Source: Tretioscincus oriximinensis (lineage: Eukaryota; Chordata; Lepidosauria; Squamata; Gymnophthalmidae). Taken from it: a DNA stretch of 64,000 nucleotides. Shown here in pieces: positions 24,306 through 36,319 of the stretch. Position 1 is the stretch's first letter; each line of letters starts with the position of its first letter. The stretch covers positions 62,001 to 126,000 of the forward strand of contig JAJVDF010000497.1 in NCBI GenBank assembly GCA_022410635.1, written 5' to 3'. Under the pieces are notes generated by a model, which searched no databases, had not been told where the DNA came from, and saw nothing but the letters and a program-made list of their open reading frames with translations. The translations under genes were made by a program, and so were the position numbers.

Positions 24306-25525
24306 CGCCGCCTCAGCGCCCGCCCGCCCGCCCCCCGCAGGCCGCCGCCCGCCGCCCGCCGCCGCCTCCAACCGACTGGCCCTGCGGATGGTGGCCCTCG
24401 CCTCACGCGCCGCCGCCGCCACCGCCGCCGCCGCCCGACCCGCCTGCCGCCTCCGCTACCATCTCCATCGGGCTGGCGGGCGGGCGGGCAGCGCAGCCGC
24501 ACAGGGGAACCGGCGGTCCTCCACCGGTGCGCCCCTCAGGGGAATCCCTCCGCCAGCTCTCCACACACACAGCAACCTGCCGCGCCGACACTCTTTCGCT
24601 CGTTCCCCGCTGTGCCGCTGGCCCGCCGCCGCCGCCGCCGCTCTCTCGTCTCGCCTCACTAGCGGCAGGCAGCGGGTGGCATCCGGGTCTTTCCTCTTCC
24701 TCCTCCCTCCTTCCGCGTCCCCCCCCCCCCCCACGAGGGGACCAACTGCTGCTTCGCTGCCCTCCTCCTTTCTCCCCCTCCCCACTGGATCTTCTGCCTG
24801 GATTGGAGGAACTGGGGAGGGCCAGTGAGTTACGTCATAGGGCACGCCGCCGTCCCGAGCGTCGTCAACCTCATAATAGTCAGTCTGTGGGCAGCAGCGC
24901 AGCAGCAAAAGGAGGAAGAATAAAAAATACTGTATATGGGGAGGGGAGGAGACGGAATGGACGCAATGCGCATGCGTCGTGTACCTTCCAATCTGCTCCC
25001 TGCCATCGTCCTTCCTACTGAACGCAGCCTCTATGGTTAGTGTTTTGAATTCTTCGGGCTGGCGGCATGGCAACGATTATTNTTTTTNNNAAAAAAAAAA
25101 ACAAACNCTCCCTTTAAAACTGACTGTCTGGCTCTGTCTGCTGCTCTTTGCTATGGCTGAGTGAAAACGTGAAGGTTGTAACTGGATTGGCGGCCGAGCA
25201 GCACTTGAAAGAATTTGCCGGAAGTCAAACTTTGACGGGCCCCAACAGACAGGCGGGTGCCAGGTGCCAATATTTACAAAACGACCAGTTTCCGGTTTCT
25301 CCTCTTCAGGCAGAACATTTGTTTCCGGTTCTGTGGCTGTCGGTTGTTTTTCTGCCTGCTTTTCTACGCCGCGTTTTTCACGATGACAAGTGCGTATTTG
25401 AAAGCTTGAACGCAGGTTCACGATTTTAAAAATTAGTAACAACAAAACGTGTGCAGGGTGAACCAGCTGTTACGGGGCTGCAGTGTGGGGCTTGCTGGGA
25501 AGTGTAGTTCGCCTCCGAGCAGCAT
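24306..25525 (-). promoter_or_regulatory. PDZD8: PDZD8 CpG island, 5' UTR and promoter region
   Basis: GC- and CpG-rich DNA begins inside exon 1 and runs upstream, with GCC/CCG runs at 24390-24450 and 24620-24645 and a C run at 24719-24732. Motifs seen by eye: inverted CCAAT at 24801-24806; CRE/ATF-like TTACGTCAT at 24830-24838; NRF1-like TGCGCATGCG at 24967-24976; ETS/GABP-like CCGGAAGT at 25218-25225 and inverted ETS cores TTTCCGG at 25289-25295 and 25322-25328; and a ZNF143/THAP11-like element at 25490-25509 (inverted, TGGGAAGTGTAGTT). There is no clear TATA box. The transcription start cannot be fixed from sequence. Such promoters are often bidirectional, but no plus-strand gene is evident. 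Confidence 0.75.
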
Positions 25526-25749
25526 GCAGCCTCTTTGCCCAGCCNGCGAGGGTTGTGAATGGGTTATGTTCCAATGCTGGGCTAGATTGGCTCTGGCCCC
25601 ATTCAGCGGGGCTCCTCTTATATTCTTACGATCCCGTTTAATTTTAAATGCTGTATTTGGATGCCAGAACAGCAGGAGCACCAACATGTATACTGCCTTT
25701 GCAATTCGATTCCCTGGTCACATCCATGCTGTTAAACCATTTTCAGTCT

Positions 25750-26400
25750 TTTTTTAAAAAAATGTGTTTATTAAAGATGTACATGATTAACAATTATTAG
25801 TAAACAAACAACAAAAACAAAAACATAAATAAAAAAATCCCTCCCTTAACCCCCTTCCATCCCCGCTTATCCCTTGGCGATACGACGACTGGATGAACAG
25901 AAGATACGGAGATGTAAGAAAAAAGAATAACATTACTACATGGTAAAAATNAATAACAATTTATGTCTTAAAGATTGTTGTTGTATTTCTGTCATTAGAT
26001 AATTTTTAACAAGCTCCCAATTCTGCTTAGTTAGCACGATCTCTTGTAAATTGCTATTGTAATTAATTCGTACAAATCTGACTTCAACTGCATTTTTATC
26101 TATTATACATTCAAACCACTTTTCCCTTACCCATTTTGATTTGTCCTTTCAACCCTTTAAAATTACTAGGGCACGTGAAATTAAGTCCTCAATAATGTTT
26201 TTTTTACTCATTTTCAGTCTTGAAGAACTGGAATGAAAACTAGGAAAACGAGATTTGAATTGGACGGAAAACCAGAAAAAAAGTTTTCTGATGTAATCCA
26301 GTTCTTGAGGGTTGAAGACCAGGCCTCTCGGTTTAGAAGCAAAAGATGTCCAGAAATAACAATCGTTCATTCTCACATCTAAATTTTAATTCCATTTCAT
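25750..26400 (-). mobile_element. L1-like LINE, 3' end, antisense copy
   Basis: The plus strand begins with a T/A-rich stretch (the 3' end of the element). At 25990-26130 it shares long stretches with 41990-42110, for example TAGATAATTTTTAAC, CCCAATTCTGCTTA and ATTGTAATTAATTC. On the minus strand the peptide NIIEDLISRALVIL parallels NIIQNLLSCAQIII of the other copy, the C-terminal end of L1 ORF2. 5' truncated; no intact frame. Confidence 0.75.
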
Positions 26401-28580
26401 TTTATGAGCAAGAGGGTACATCAACAATGAAGCAAGCTGTTTCATTTTGCCACTCTCTAACTCAAAGATCCAAGTATTATATTATTACAGATCAGAAAAA
26501 TAGTTTGACTTGTGCTTTATTACTTATTGTTTAATGAATTTATTATTTCAGTATATTATGCTTCACTTTGAAATTTGTTTTAAATGATACAGTACTAGAA
26601 AATGTTTTAACTCAAACATTTCCTGTGCTTTTCCCATGATATATGATCAAAAATATTTACATAATAGTTCATTGTCTCAAGTTTAATTACTGAGTCAAAT
26701 TGTTACAGTCCCATACTAGTAAATTTAATGAATAATTACACTGAGGTCAATAAATCTTAAAAGTGTCACAACCTTTGGATGCATTTTCTTTGTCTGTCTT
26801 CCTGGATTAGGTACAAATAATAAGATACCTTGAAAACAGTATGCACTGTATGTGCCCACAAGTCATAATAGCTTCTTTAAATGCAATANAGCTGCGTACA
26901 AAAGCAGAAATTGCTGCTGCAAAGAAATGCTGATATTGAGGAATACTACCATTGTTACGTCATCCTACAAACGATTANATTTTCAGTGGGACCTTTTACT
27001 GTATATGCCAAACCAATATGGGCTACGTGCACATCGAAGTATATACTTTAGGCAAATCACAAATGTAGGCTGCATCCAGACACAGTAAATAATTCAACTG
27101 GAATTTGTTTATTGCTGCTCAATGGGCGTACAGATTTTTTTCATTTATTGCTACAATAGCGTATACTTGTAATAAACCAATTAGTGCATGCACCAGGGAA
27201 TACAAAAACAGCAGGGTAAAAACAATTGCCTTATAGTCAANGTCCTGTTTGCACAAGTTCAGAAACGCATTTAGAATGCTCACTATTCCACACTGCCTAC
27301 ATGGACGTAATGCTCCAATATGTTAATGTGCAGCCTAAAAGCATTACCGTTAGTGTACATTGATCTGACCTAGTTGTGTAGTAACACATTAGCAATGATT
27401 AATTTGCATGTAAGACTAATGGGCTGCTGCTGTTTCTGGCGCTTGATCCTTTGCTGTGGAGCTGAGTTTCATAGCTCCACCCTGTATTCAGAGCCAGCAG
27501 AGAGCAGCAGTGCTCTCGCCTTGCCTGTGATTGACACAGATGTGGACAAATCTCAGCATGGCAGTTTGTCTCACGTCATTGAAAGCTCTGTTGCATCATC
27601 CGTATAATGGAGTTGTGTTTCTCGGAGGGGTGATTTAAGGCACTGAAAAGTGCTTTAAACTTATCTGTGCAAACAGATAAGATTCCTGATATAATGGATT
27701 AAGCTAGTCTAATTTTACTAAAGTGGATTAGTTCAGGTAAGTGCAAATTGGGTCTAAGCAACCTTAATATTTTGTTCTTGTTTGGACCCAATACCAGATA
27801 GNGTATGAAAAAAATGCTAGGCGTGTGTGCTATCTTTTTATTTGGAAACATGTTTTTAATTAGACTTATTCAAATGTAGCAACGGAGCAGCTCAGAAATA
27901 TGGCCCTTGTGCTCTTCTGCCTCCTCTAACTCATATTATGTAGCTGTGATGCCTTTGAACAATCACACCTTCAGTAATTAGTTCAGCAACAAGCTTCTCT
28001 TTTATAACAAATTTCTAGAATGTTCCTGAAACCCAGCCAATGAATGCCTAGATCCCCAACATTCCAAACATTAAGCCTTAACCCAAACATATAAACAACC
28101 AACAGTCATTTGCTGGACTGGAGTGAAACCTTAAACATCCTGGCAGGGGTGCTATCCCTGACCTCCCACCCACCTTCTCCCAAATGTCCCAGGGAGACTG
28201 TTCACAACATAATAAAGTTCAACCAATCCCACGATGATCCAGGGCAAAGTTCATCAGTTCTATATCCCAGGCACAAAGACTCCCCAGCTAACCTTCAGGA
28301 TGCATTGTGTTCAAATAGAAGCTGGCTTGATCCGGTGACTTCCTGGTGACCCAAAGGTCACCTACAATTTTGGAATGAATACCCCGAAGTCCGCAGTCAC
28401 CAGAAGAGAACAGCATTCCACCCCCTTAGGCAGATACCCCACATGCTAAGAAACCAGGAGGGCTGCAAGTCCCCTCAGTTAGGTTTAATTTCCTGCAGCC
28501 TGGACCTGAATTAAACTTTAACCATCCTAACTAGAATAATATCCCTGATGCTAGTCTAGTATGTCCATATGGGAAACGGA
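26401..28580. other. Intergenic, no gene recognised
   Basis: Unassigned DNA upstream of PDZD8. 27970-28580 is less AT-rich and looks like an old repeat, but I cannot name it. Confidence 0.4.
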
Positions 28581-28589
28581 GCAGGTCTG

Positions 28590-28856
28590 CATATTATTTA
28601 TTATTTATTTATTTGAACTTATATCCCGCCCTATACCCGAAGGTCTCAGGGCGGCCTACCATAGGGTGGCGCACATGGCTTTTGTTGCTTTCTCCACAAC
28701 AGACACCCTGTGGAGTAGGTGGGGCTGAGAGAGTTCAAAGAACTGTAACTGGCCCAAGGTCACCCAGCTGGCTTCATGGAGAAGTGGGGAATCGAACCGG
28801 GAGACTGCCAGATTAGAGTCCCACACTCTAACCACTACACCAAACTGGATCTCAGA
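28590..28856 (-). mobile_element. tRNA-derived SINE, full length, antisense
   Basis: Read on the plus strand: an ATTT-rich tail, CGCCCTATACCCGAAGGTCT, the body (CCAAGGTCACCCAGCTGGCT) and the tRNA-like head in reverse (GAATCGAACCGGGAG, CTCTAACCACTACACCAAAC). Same family as 38331 and 50642. It resembles Sauria-type SINEs of squamates; the family name is inference. Confidence 0.88.
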
Positions 28857-28899
28857 GGTGCTTTGTTATTGCATGTTACTGCAACCCTATTTGAAAGGA

Positions 28900-28985
28900 C
28901 CTAATATTATTTATTTACATTTATACCCCACCCAAAGGTCTCAGGGCAGCATAGTTGCATAAACCATAGTATTCAGTGACTTTTG
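28900..28985 (-). repeat. SINE/LINE tail fragment
   Basis: ATTATTTATTTACATTTATA then CCCAAAGGTCTCAGGGCAGC, the shared tail again, diverged. Confidence 0.65.
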
Positions 28986-30450
28986 TAGCAAGGTCCTCAA
29001 TTATGGCAAGGCAGTGGGAATGTTCCTTGCTAGACAATAAGCCCTTTTTGAAAGAGAGCAAAAGAATTAAGCTTCATATGTGGCCTAATAAATGATCTAT
29101 GGTGATGCTTTGGAACTGAGGATCCTGGTAGAGCAGCTGTGGTATTCTGGCTGCAAGGAAAGGATTCCATTGATCCAGAGATCCAGAATGGACAAAGCTG
29201 GCTAGGCTCCCCTCCAGTTTAATTTATACCTTTGTCCTTTGAGCAGTTGTTAAAAGCCTAGATTAGTGCCAGTAAGGTCATTACAAATATACGCCCTTGC
29301 TTAAACAAAAGTCGTGTTGATTCATACCAACTTCTGTCTAGACCAGTATGTTTTGCAAGAATCTCAATCTGATCAACCCCCAGGCAAACCTGGACTCTGA
29401 CACATGCATAGAACATGTTTATACAGAGTGGATGCATTCAGCATATAAGAAAATGAGCAAAGTCATGTTTCTACATAGCTAAAGGAACAAGAACGCCATG
29501 TAAATAATAATAAAAAAAATGTATCTAGCCATACATAGTTGGTAAAGGTGCAGGGATAAACAGCACACACCCATGTGCGGTAGACATGTTTAAAACATCA
29601 AACAGTTGTGGGGAAAATATTGAAAAAGAAAATGATTAATTTTCAATGAAGCCGACCTTTGAATTTATCCCTCTATAAAATAATAATTATCATAATAGTT
29701 AAATAAATGCAATTCAATTAGTGATTGCCAAAACCAGGAAATCTGTGAAACAATAAATGAAAACGAACCAAACAGGGTTTTTTTTGTTAAAAAAGTTTCC
29801 TATATCTACCATAGTATCTTTGGATACTGCTTTTCTAAGAATATTCATTGATACTAATTGTAATAATATTATAGGGCATTATATCCATAGTACTGGATAA
29901 ACAGAAAATTATATATAGTAGTTTCAGTAGAATAAGGCAAGTCACGGTATTTGTTTACTAGCAGACTCCCATTGTGGGTTTTTGCATGCGGTAGTGTTTA
30001 TCTGTTTCAGTGGTGCATCAGCAAAATGCAGCAATTCAGTGTCACTAAGAATAGCTGTGGTGCTTCTGCCCTGCTTAAAAGAGAAGCCTGGTCTGCAAAA
30101 GGTGTGACGGTGCTTCAACGTGAGCTCACAGCAGCCTGACAGCAACAGATGCTGGCTGCAGAGAATATCTTTTTTGGTGGCTAAGTACTATTCACTGAAG
30201 GCTTCACAGTCTACCAGCCAGAATGTTTGGTTGGCTGTATGCTGGCTAGAGCTACGGTAATGAAAAGTACAGTACACGTTTTATTCTATAGAGAGATTTC
30301 TTATTATGTAGAGATTTCTTACTGTTTCATGAAAGCACCTACCCCAGTTTTCTAAAGACCCACATCAGCCTTTTTTTATTAGTGTTACTTATCACTCTGT
30401 TATTGTTTCTTTCATTATGACTTATTTTACTTGCCAGGTATTTTGCTTAC
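28986..30450. other. Intergenic, no gene recognised
   Basis: AT-rich. 29630-29760 is repeat-free with several TAAT-type motifs and could be conserved non-coding DNA; this needs alignment to judge. Confidence 0.35.
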
Positions 30451-30454
30451 TGGT

Positions 30455-30660
30455 AGATCTTGTTTGGGATTGACTTTAGCTCAGTGGTTGAATAAGAGAA
30501 CAAAGTGCTGCTGTTTAAATCCCCAGCCTCTTTCTGGAAGTAGACAATGGCAAATCATTTCTGTATTTTTGTCAAGAAAACTGCATAGAAGTGCCAATGC
30601 AGCAAAGAAGAGTCTGATACAACTTGTGATCCACAACAACCAGGCACCTTTAGACGAATG
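30455..30660 (+). mobile_element. Second-family tRNA-derived SINE, diverged
   Basis: TTTAGCTCAGTGGTTGAATA (box A-like) and TTTAAATCCCCAGCC (box B-like remains), then ACAATGGCAAATCATTTCTG and GAAGAGTCTGATACAACTTG, a tail typical of reptile tRNA SINEs. The head differs from the SINE at 38331. Confidence 0.65.
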
Positions 30661-30904
30661 ATATGAAGCAGGTATGAGACATATTTTGAGTATTGCTTGT
30701 CATAAATCTGTCACGTATAACATTTGTAATCCTTTTGTCCACCACCCACTGAAAATATTTAGTAGCAATTTCAGCAGTTGGTGTACTGTAAGCCTGTACA
30801 ATTGTACCAGAATTGGGGGATCAGACCAGATGGGTCCAAAGACAACGGGACTTTGCACTCAGGTCACAATCCCATTCCAGGCAATGGAAAGCATTGGACT
30901 GGAA

Positions 30905-30909
30905 GCTAC

Positions 30910-30949
<40 letters not shown>

Positions 30950-31115
30950 TACTTATACCCCGCCCTATACCCGAAGGTCTCAGGGTGGCCAAAACAGTAA
31001 AACATCACTACAAAATTAAAACAGTATAAAACAATATTTAAAAGTAGGGATAAAGATGACATTTCTTCAGCCAAAGGCCAGGTAAAAGAGGTGCGTCTTG
31101 TAGCATGCATCATGT
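30905..31115 (-). mobile_element. LINE 3' end with (ATTT)n, antisense
   Basis: An (ATTT)n run at 30908-30950, then CCCGCCCTATACCCGAAGGT, CAAAACAGTAAAACATCACT and later GCCAAAGGCCAGGTAAAAGA then GGTGCGTCTT. The same order of blocks occurs at 43777-43950 and, in the opposite orientation, at 53968-54190. The tail is shared with the SINE, as expected if the SINE borrows this LINE's machinery (inference). Confidence 0.7.
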
Positions 31116-32800
31116 TAGATTGTACCTCAGCATTCCCTCTTAGATCTGCAGACTAAGGATGCCTGCGTTCCTTGTCCATAGCCCTTTTCTGAAAAGTTGT
31201 TTTATGCCAGGATTTAATCCTATCAACCTATTGCAGGAAGATAACATTTAAACTCAGGATTCACACACATTGGACAAGAGCAGCTACAAACACCTCATAA
31301 AGAATTCCAATTTAATCTTTTCCACATTATTTGTGATTCGTAGCACATTCCAATTGCATACTATATCCCTCATGATGCATAGGAAGAGTAATAACTCCTA
31401 GCACATCTGGCTTGGCCATTTATGCAAAGCAATTCACCAACCACACACTTTGATCTAAGATGAGAGACATAAGTCACTGGTCTTATCATTAAAACAAAAC
31501 CGTATCAGGATAGCAAAAAGATGAAGAGCTTTTAAGCAGATATCTACAGAGCAAGCAAATAAAAATACTTCTGATCTCAGCTGAGGATTTTAGATTTGAT
31601 AGACAGAAACAGAAAGCTGATAGGAAGAGATTTCTAGAATAGTAATGGAAAGCAATAATATAGTTTCCACCCCTACCCCTGTCTTTCTAATTATGACACA
31701 AGGATAGGAGCCTTATTATTCTTTCAGCCGGCTTCTTTGAAAACCAATATATATATAGTTTTATCACCATAATATAAATACTGGTCAAGCAAAGTGCACA
31801 GAACATAACCAACTCACAAACTATGACCTCATTCACACTTAGGCCAAGTGTGAATCAGGTCATATCATAGGATCATAGATTATTATTCTATGAAATTACC
31901 TGATTTGCAGTTGGCCTAATTCTGTTCCAGAACATGGTCTAAGAGGTCCTGCTGACTACTTGACATTCTGGGCTAGCGCCTGTGAAATTACAAATTCACA
32001 ATGCTCTGGAAATCACAATTTGATTAATTAACAGAAGAAACATGCAACTCTTTGATTTCAAGCTTGTCATACTTCTGGGATTAATCATCAGGGCCTTTAA
32101 CGTGAATTATGTTTGTATACCCCTCAGGAGTATCACAGGTAACTGTTTTACAAGGGTAATGCCCAAATTCCTTTGTTTTGATAATATAAATAAAATAAAT
32201 GAGGAGGGAGAGACTGTTGTGTTGACTTTCTGAGATGCTTATCTGTACCTCATTAGTTTTAAACATAGGTTTTGTAACGCTGTGCCATGTAGAAATAATA
32301 CATTTTAGCTGGAAACACAGCACAGTAAATGCAGCATGATGTTCATCCATTATTCAATCTATAAATATACACACCCCTCTATTTGTTCTCCAGAGAGTTT
32401 TAGAAAACCAGATGATTAAAGGAAGAGACGTCTCCAGATAAACATGTATAATACAAGGTTGGGCAAAAAGAAAGAGCTGGCACTAAATATATAGGGATAA
32501 TTGATGCTTATTTCACAAGCTGTGATTTTAGCTTTTTAAAAATCTCATTTACTTTGCATCTAAGTTTATGGGTGGTGGCAGAATTCTAAGTGCATTATGT
32601 GTCTAATCCGTCCTGGAAATTGGAACAAGCAGTCTTATAAGTCCTAATTTCCCACCTATGGATCTCACAGAGCTGCATTCCAGGCCTTGCTTTCTATCTT
32701 GGGGCACTTGGAATTCTTATACTAGCCTTAATCAAGTCTTTGTTTATTTTAAGATATCTTTTCTCAACCTAGAGGGACACAAAATAGTTTGCATAATATT
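31116..32800. other. Intergenic; one dispersed repeat, no gene
   Basis: 31820-31990 is a partial inverted repeat (TTAGGCCAAGTGTGAATCAG ... TTGGCCTAATTCTGTTCCAG) related to 22725 and 57885. The rest is unassigned. Confidence 0.45.
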
Positions 32801-32804
32801 CTGT

Positions 32805-32975
32805 TCTTCTCTTCACAGCAGACATCCTGTGAAGTAGATGAAGCTAAAATAGCTCTGAAGAACCGTGACTAGCTCAAGATCACTTAGCTCACTTCATGTA
32901 GGAGTGAGGAATCGAATCGGGAGACTTCACTTTAGAGTCCAACACTCTAAACATAGGATCAGCCTGACTCTCGCT
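32805..32975 (-). mobile_element. Old tRNA-derived SINE, antisense
   Basis: CATCCTGTGAAGTAGATGAA, then GAATCGAATCGGGAGAC and TCCAACACTCTAAACAT, the diverged body and head of the 38331 family without the tail. Confidence 0.75.
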
Positions 32976-32999
32976 ACCAGTGAACAGGGCAGTTGAAAT

Positions 33000-33185
33000 A
33001 ATGGTGGACATAGAATTGGGATACCAGGTTCAAATAAATGCTAGCTGTTAAATTCACTGGAAGATCCTAGACTGTCCTTCAGTCTAGCTTAGCTGTCATA
33101 ATTGTTGTGAAGATAAAATGAGACAAGAACCATACATGTGCATTTAGAACTTTTTGAAAGGAAAGTGAAATGTAAATGTAAAGTA
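33000..33185 (+). repeat. SINE core-like fragment
   Basis: CATAATTGTTGTGAAGATAA and AATGAGACAAGAACCATA resemble the body of another reptile SINE in sense orientation. Diverged, ends unclear. Confidence 0.45.
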
Positions 33186-33340
33186 GAAAAGTAGCCTTGT
33201 TCTAAAAATGCTTAGCCACTTATGAGAGAATTCTACTGAGTCCTGCTAGAAAACTTCTTCTGGATTGCCAGATAGAATATTGGCCTGTTAGTTGATAGAC
33301 ACTGTAACAATCTAGTGAATACTTAATTTCCAATAAATAT

Positions 33341-34213
33341 TGTTGGGGATTTCCCCCTGGGACATTATTAGATATAAAATATATTATTAATATATCATTT
33401 ATAGCTGGAACTAGCTATCTAGTAGAGGCCTCTGGGTAAGAAATTTTCAAAATTTCCTTGGTCAAGCTGACCTTTCTCTCAACCCTGTATACACTCAGGA
33501 ACTTTCTTAATCCCTCTTTCCTCTCCCTGGGGGCACCTGTGAAGGGTAGCCTCTGACTCAATGCACAGTTTAACAATAGAAACATTAAATCCCATTACCA
33601 ACTGGGATGTCAACTGTTTGCCTCTGGCCAAGGCAGGCTTGACTCCCTATGGGACAATCTCTTGTGCAAACTTGCCCTAGGCTTCACTATTGTCCTAAGG
33701 AAGCCACCTCTTAGTCTTCTTCCCCTTTTCTGTATACCCTAGGTCTCACCTCATTGTTCATGCCACTCAAGAGGTCATCAAAGTTTGGACCCTTGGCATG
33801 AATCATCTTCCTGTCAGGTTTGATTGACAGGGGCTCTCAATGATAGCTAAGTTTCCAGTAATTAGGCACACCACACTCACACCTATCTCTTCCCCTATTG
33901 GTTACTGTANGCAGGCTGCACCCACTTGGGAGTGGGCATAACGTGTAATGTATGACATCATTACCCACGTGGGGCACCCCCCGCCCTTTTCACTCCGTCA
34001 TGAAATTCATACACGCCTTCTGATCTGATTGTCAATAAAAGTGGAGACCCCGGTCTCATCGGGAGGCTTCCATACACTCGTGGACCTCCTACGTCTCCTG
34101 TTATCCTGAAGTGTCGTCTGTACGCTGATTATTTCTGGGCGGGTGATACGGACCCCAGGGTAAACCTCCTCTCGTCACCGATCAGTCGTCGTTAGTGAGT
34201 ACGCCGAATCTCA
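33341..34213 (+). mobile_element. Probable solo LTR of an LTR retroelement
   Basis: It starts TGTTGGGGATTTCCCCC. An AATAAA signal is at 34034-34039, about 690 bp in, with CACTCCGTCATG and other GC-richer sequence just upstream. It is followed by about 175 bp of U5-like sequence (GGAGACCCCGGTCTCATCGG; GGGCGGGTGATACGGACCCC) ending near a CA at 34212-34213. No gag, pol or env frame lies beside it, so if real it is a solo LTR. I could not settle the right end or a target duplication. Confidence 0.5.
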
Positions 34214-35715
34214 TTAAAATATAATACTGTGAAACATGTACTGCCTCTGAACTGAACCAGTATTTCAAGAGCCTTGCCAGATGTCCCAGTAAATAAATTT
34301 ATACAGAATGACCTCATACATGTCTAGCTGACCCCATGCTAAGCGTCAAGAATCAACATAGGCCTTCACAGTCTGAAAACAGTTTTTGCAATAAATTTGA
34401 GAAATTGAATGTTTATTTGCAAAATAGCTCTATATAGTAGTTCTTCTTTATGAATCTTTTTTTCATTGTGGAAATAATGAACTGAGCCCATTGTTTTGCT
34501 CTGCAGCTCTTGTTATGTATTTGGGGCTAAGTAACAGCAGTAAGAGCTCTTTTTAAGTCTGATCTCCCAGCATAGCAGAAAAAGCAACCCAGTTTGGGAA
34601 TAATTCCACTTGTGGATTATTTCTAAGTTATCTGCTTGGCTCCTTTGACCATGGTATCTAAGGCTGAGGAAACACTGTTTTTTCACTGAAGAGCATTCTG
34701 CAAGGATATGGTTTTCTCCAGGAATGCCACTGGCCATATGAAGTGCTTCAAGGTGCATGCACTGGAAATACACCAATGGAAGACTACTTTAAAGTGACCT
34801 CCTGAACACTTCTGGACCATAGGCCATTTTAGCTAACCCTATGTGGAGACTGGAGCAGATTGCATGACATGCAAAGCCCATTACAGTTTCTCCAAACTCT
34901 GGAAAAAGTCACTACTATGTTAATGGATATGCTGATAATTTTTTCTGGGGTAGCAACTTCAGGGCACGAGAACAGGCAGGCAGCCATTCTTCTTATACAA
35001 TTCATAATGTCTCTTCTACTCTTGATCCAAACCACTTGGTTCTGAACATGAAGCATTCTCCACATTATACACCAATACTGGCATGCAAAAATTGCTTAAG
35101 CTGCCTCAGAGTAAAAATGCTGGAGCAGTCATGGTACTGCAAAAAGGTTGGTAGATGATGGGTGCAGTTCTAAGTATCCCTTCTGCTGCCTTTTTTAAAA
35201 AGAATGTACTGGATACATAGTATCCGGATAGATTGTATGCCGCATCATGGATGTAACAGAACAGTTTTTAACGATGCAAGTAGTTTTAATAGCAGAAAGA
35301 AATTGCAAACCACAAGATCAAATAGAAAGCATGCTCCATCTAACCCATTTGCTTGCCCAGCAAAGGAGAGGCTTCCTGCCTACTTTCTCAAGGGAAAATA
35401 AACTTCTCTGCATCTTAGCTCAAGGGGGAAAAAAAAGACTTGCTGTTACCAGATCAGCAGATGTTCACAGCTACAATCACTTTTATACCTCCTTTTTTCC
35501 TGTCATTATTATTCTTTACAGTTCAGTTGTGACTTATTTATTTTAAACATTTTTATGCCCCCCTGCAAATACTTAACTGGCCTTGTGTGATGACTCCCTC
35601 GATTGGCAGCAATAACTTCAGAACACCAGTTTCAATGATATAACAATTTATCCAGAACAATGATAACAGGATCTAAATCATGACAGAAATGCCTCATATA
35701 CTCTTAAACTATATA
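34214..35715. other. Intergenic, no gene recognised
   Basis: Unassigned AT-rich DNA; small open frames here look random. Confidence 0.4.
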
Positions 35716-35718
35716 CTA

Positions 35719-35875
35719 TACTAGCGGATTAAGCTCGTTCCTATTGCAAAAATTAGAACGAATATTCTAGCTGGCGTCCTCGCTTTCCTTTCTTCCTTCT
35801 GTCTTTCCTCCTTTCTTTCTTTTCTCCACTCTTCTTTCCTTTTCTTTCTTTCTTTCTTATCTTCCATCTCTGGAG
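35719..35875 (+). repeat. Pyrimidine-rich repeat, copy C, with (CTTT)n
   Basis: Head ACTAGCGGATTAAGCTCGTT and CTATTGCAAAAATTAGAACG then CTAGC, followed by a short CTTT/CCTT tract to about 35870. Same head as copies at 4082 and 12722, with a much shorter body. Confidence 0.6.
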
Positions 35876-36319
35876 GTTGCCAAAGTTCCAAGCCTTTTCA
35901 TTAGACATTATACCTTAAAATGTTGTGGCTTGATATGGTCAAATTAACATACTGTGCAGAGTTTATATAGTTTATATAGTATATACAGTATACTATATTT
36001 TATTTGTACACATAAAATGCATATGAAATAAATAAAATAAATAAAAAATGTATTTCCTTCCCCCCCCCCCCAAAAAAAATCTAAATTAATCTGGAAATTT
36101 ACCTTATTTGCATACCTGTTATATCTAGTTTTCTCTCTGATTCTTCCTTGCCTTAGAATCCTAGAAACCATTTTGTATTCCTACCCTGGAATTTATTCAG
36201 AGGCCATAGCAGGCCTAGCCCAATCCTCACTCCTTCCACCTGGTGTTTTCTCTCATCAGCTCCTTATAACATGCGCATAGAACATATAGTAATCCTTCAT
36301 GCAGTCAACTATACCATTG

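Noticed and set aside
23640..25021. Plus-strand open frames of 309 and 340 codons opposite PDZD8 exon 1
   Set aside because: They are GC-rich antisense shadows of the exon and CpG island, with Pro/Arg/Ala bias and no homology.
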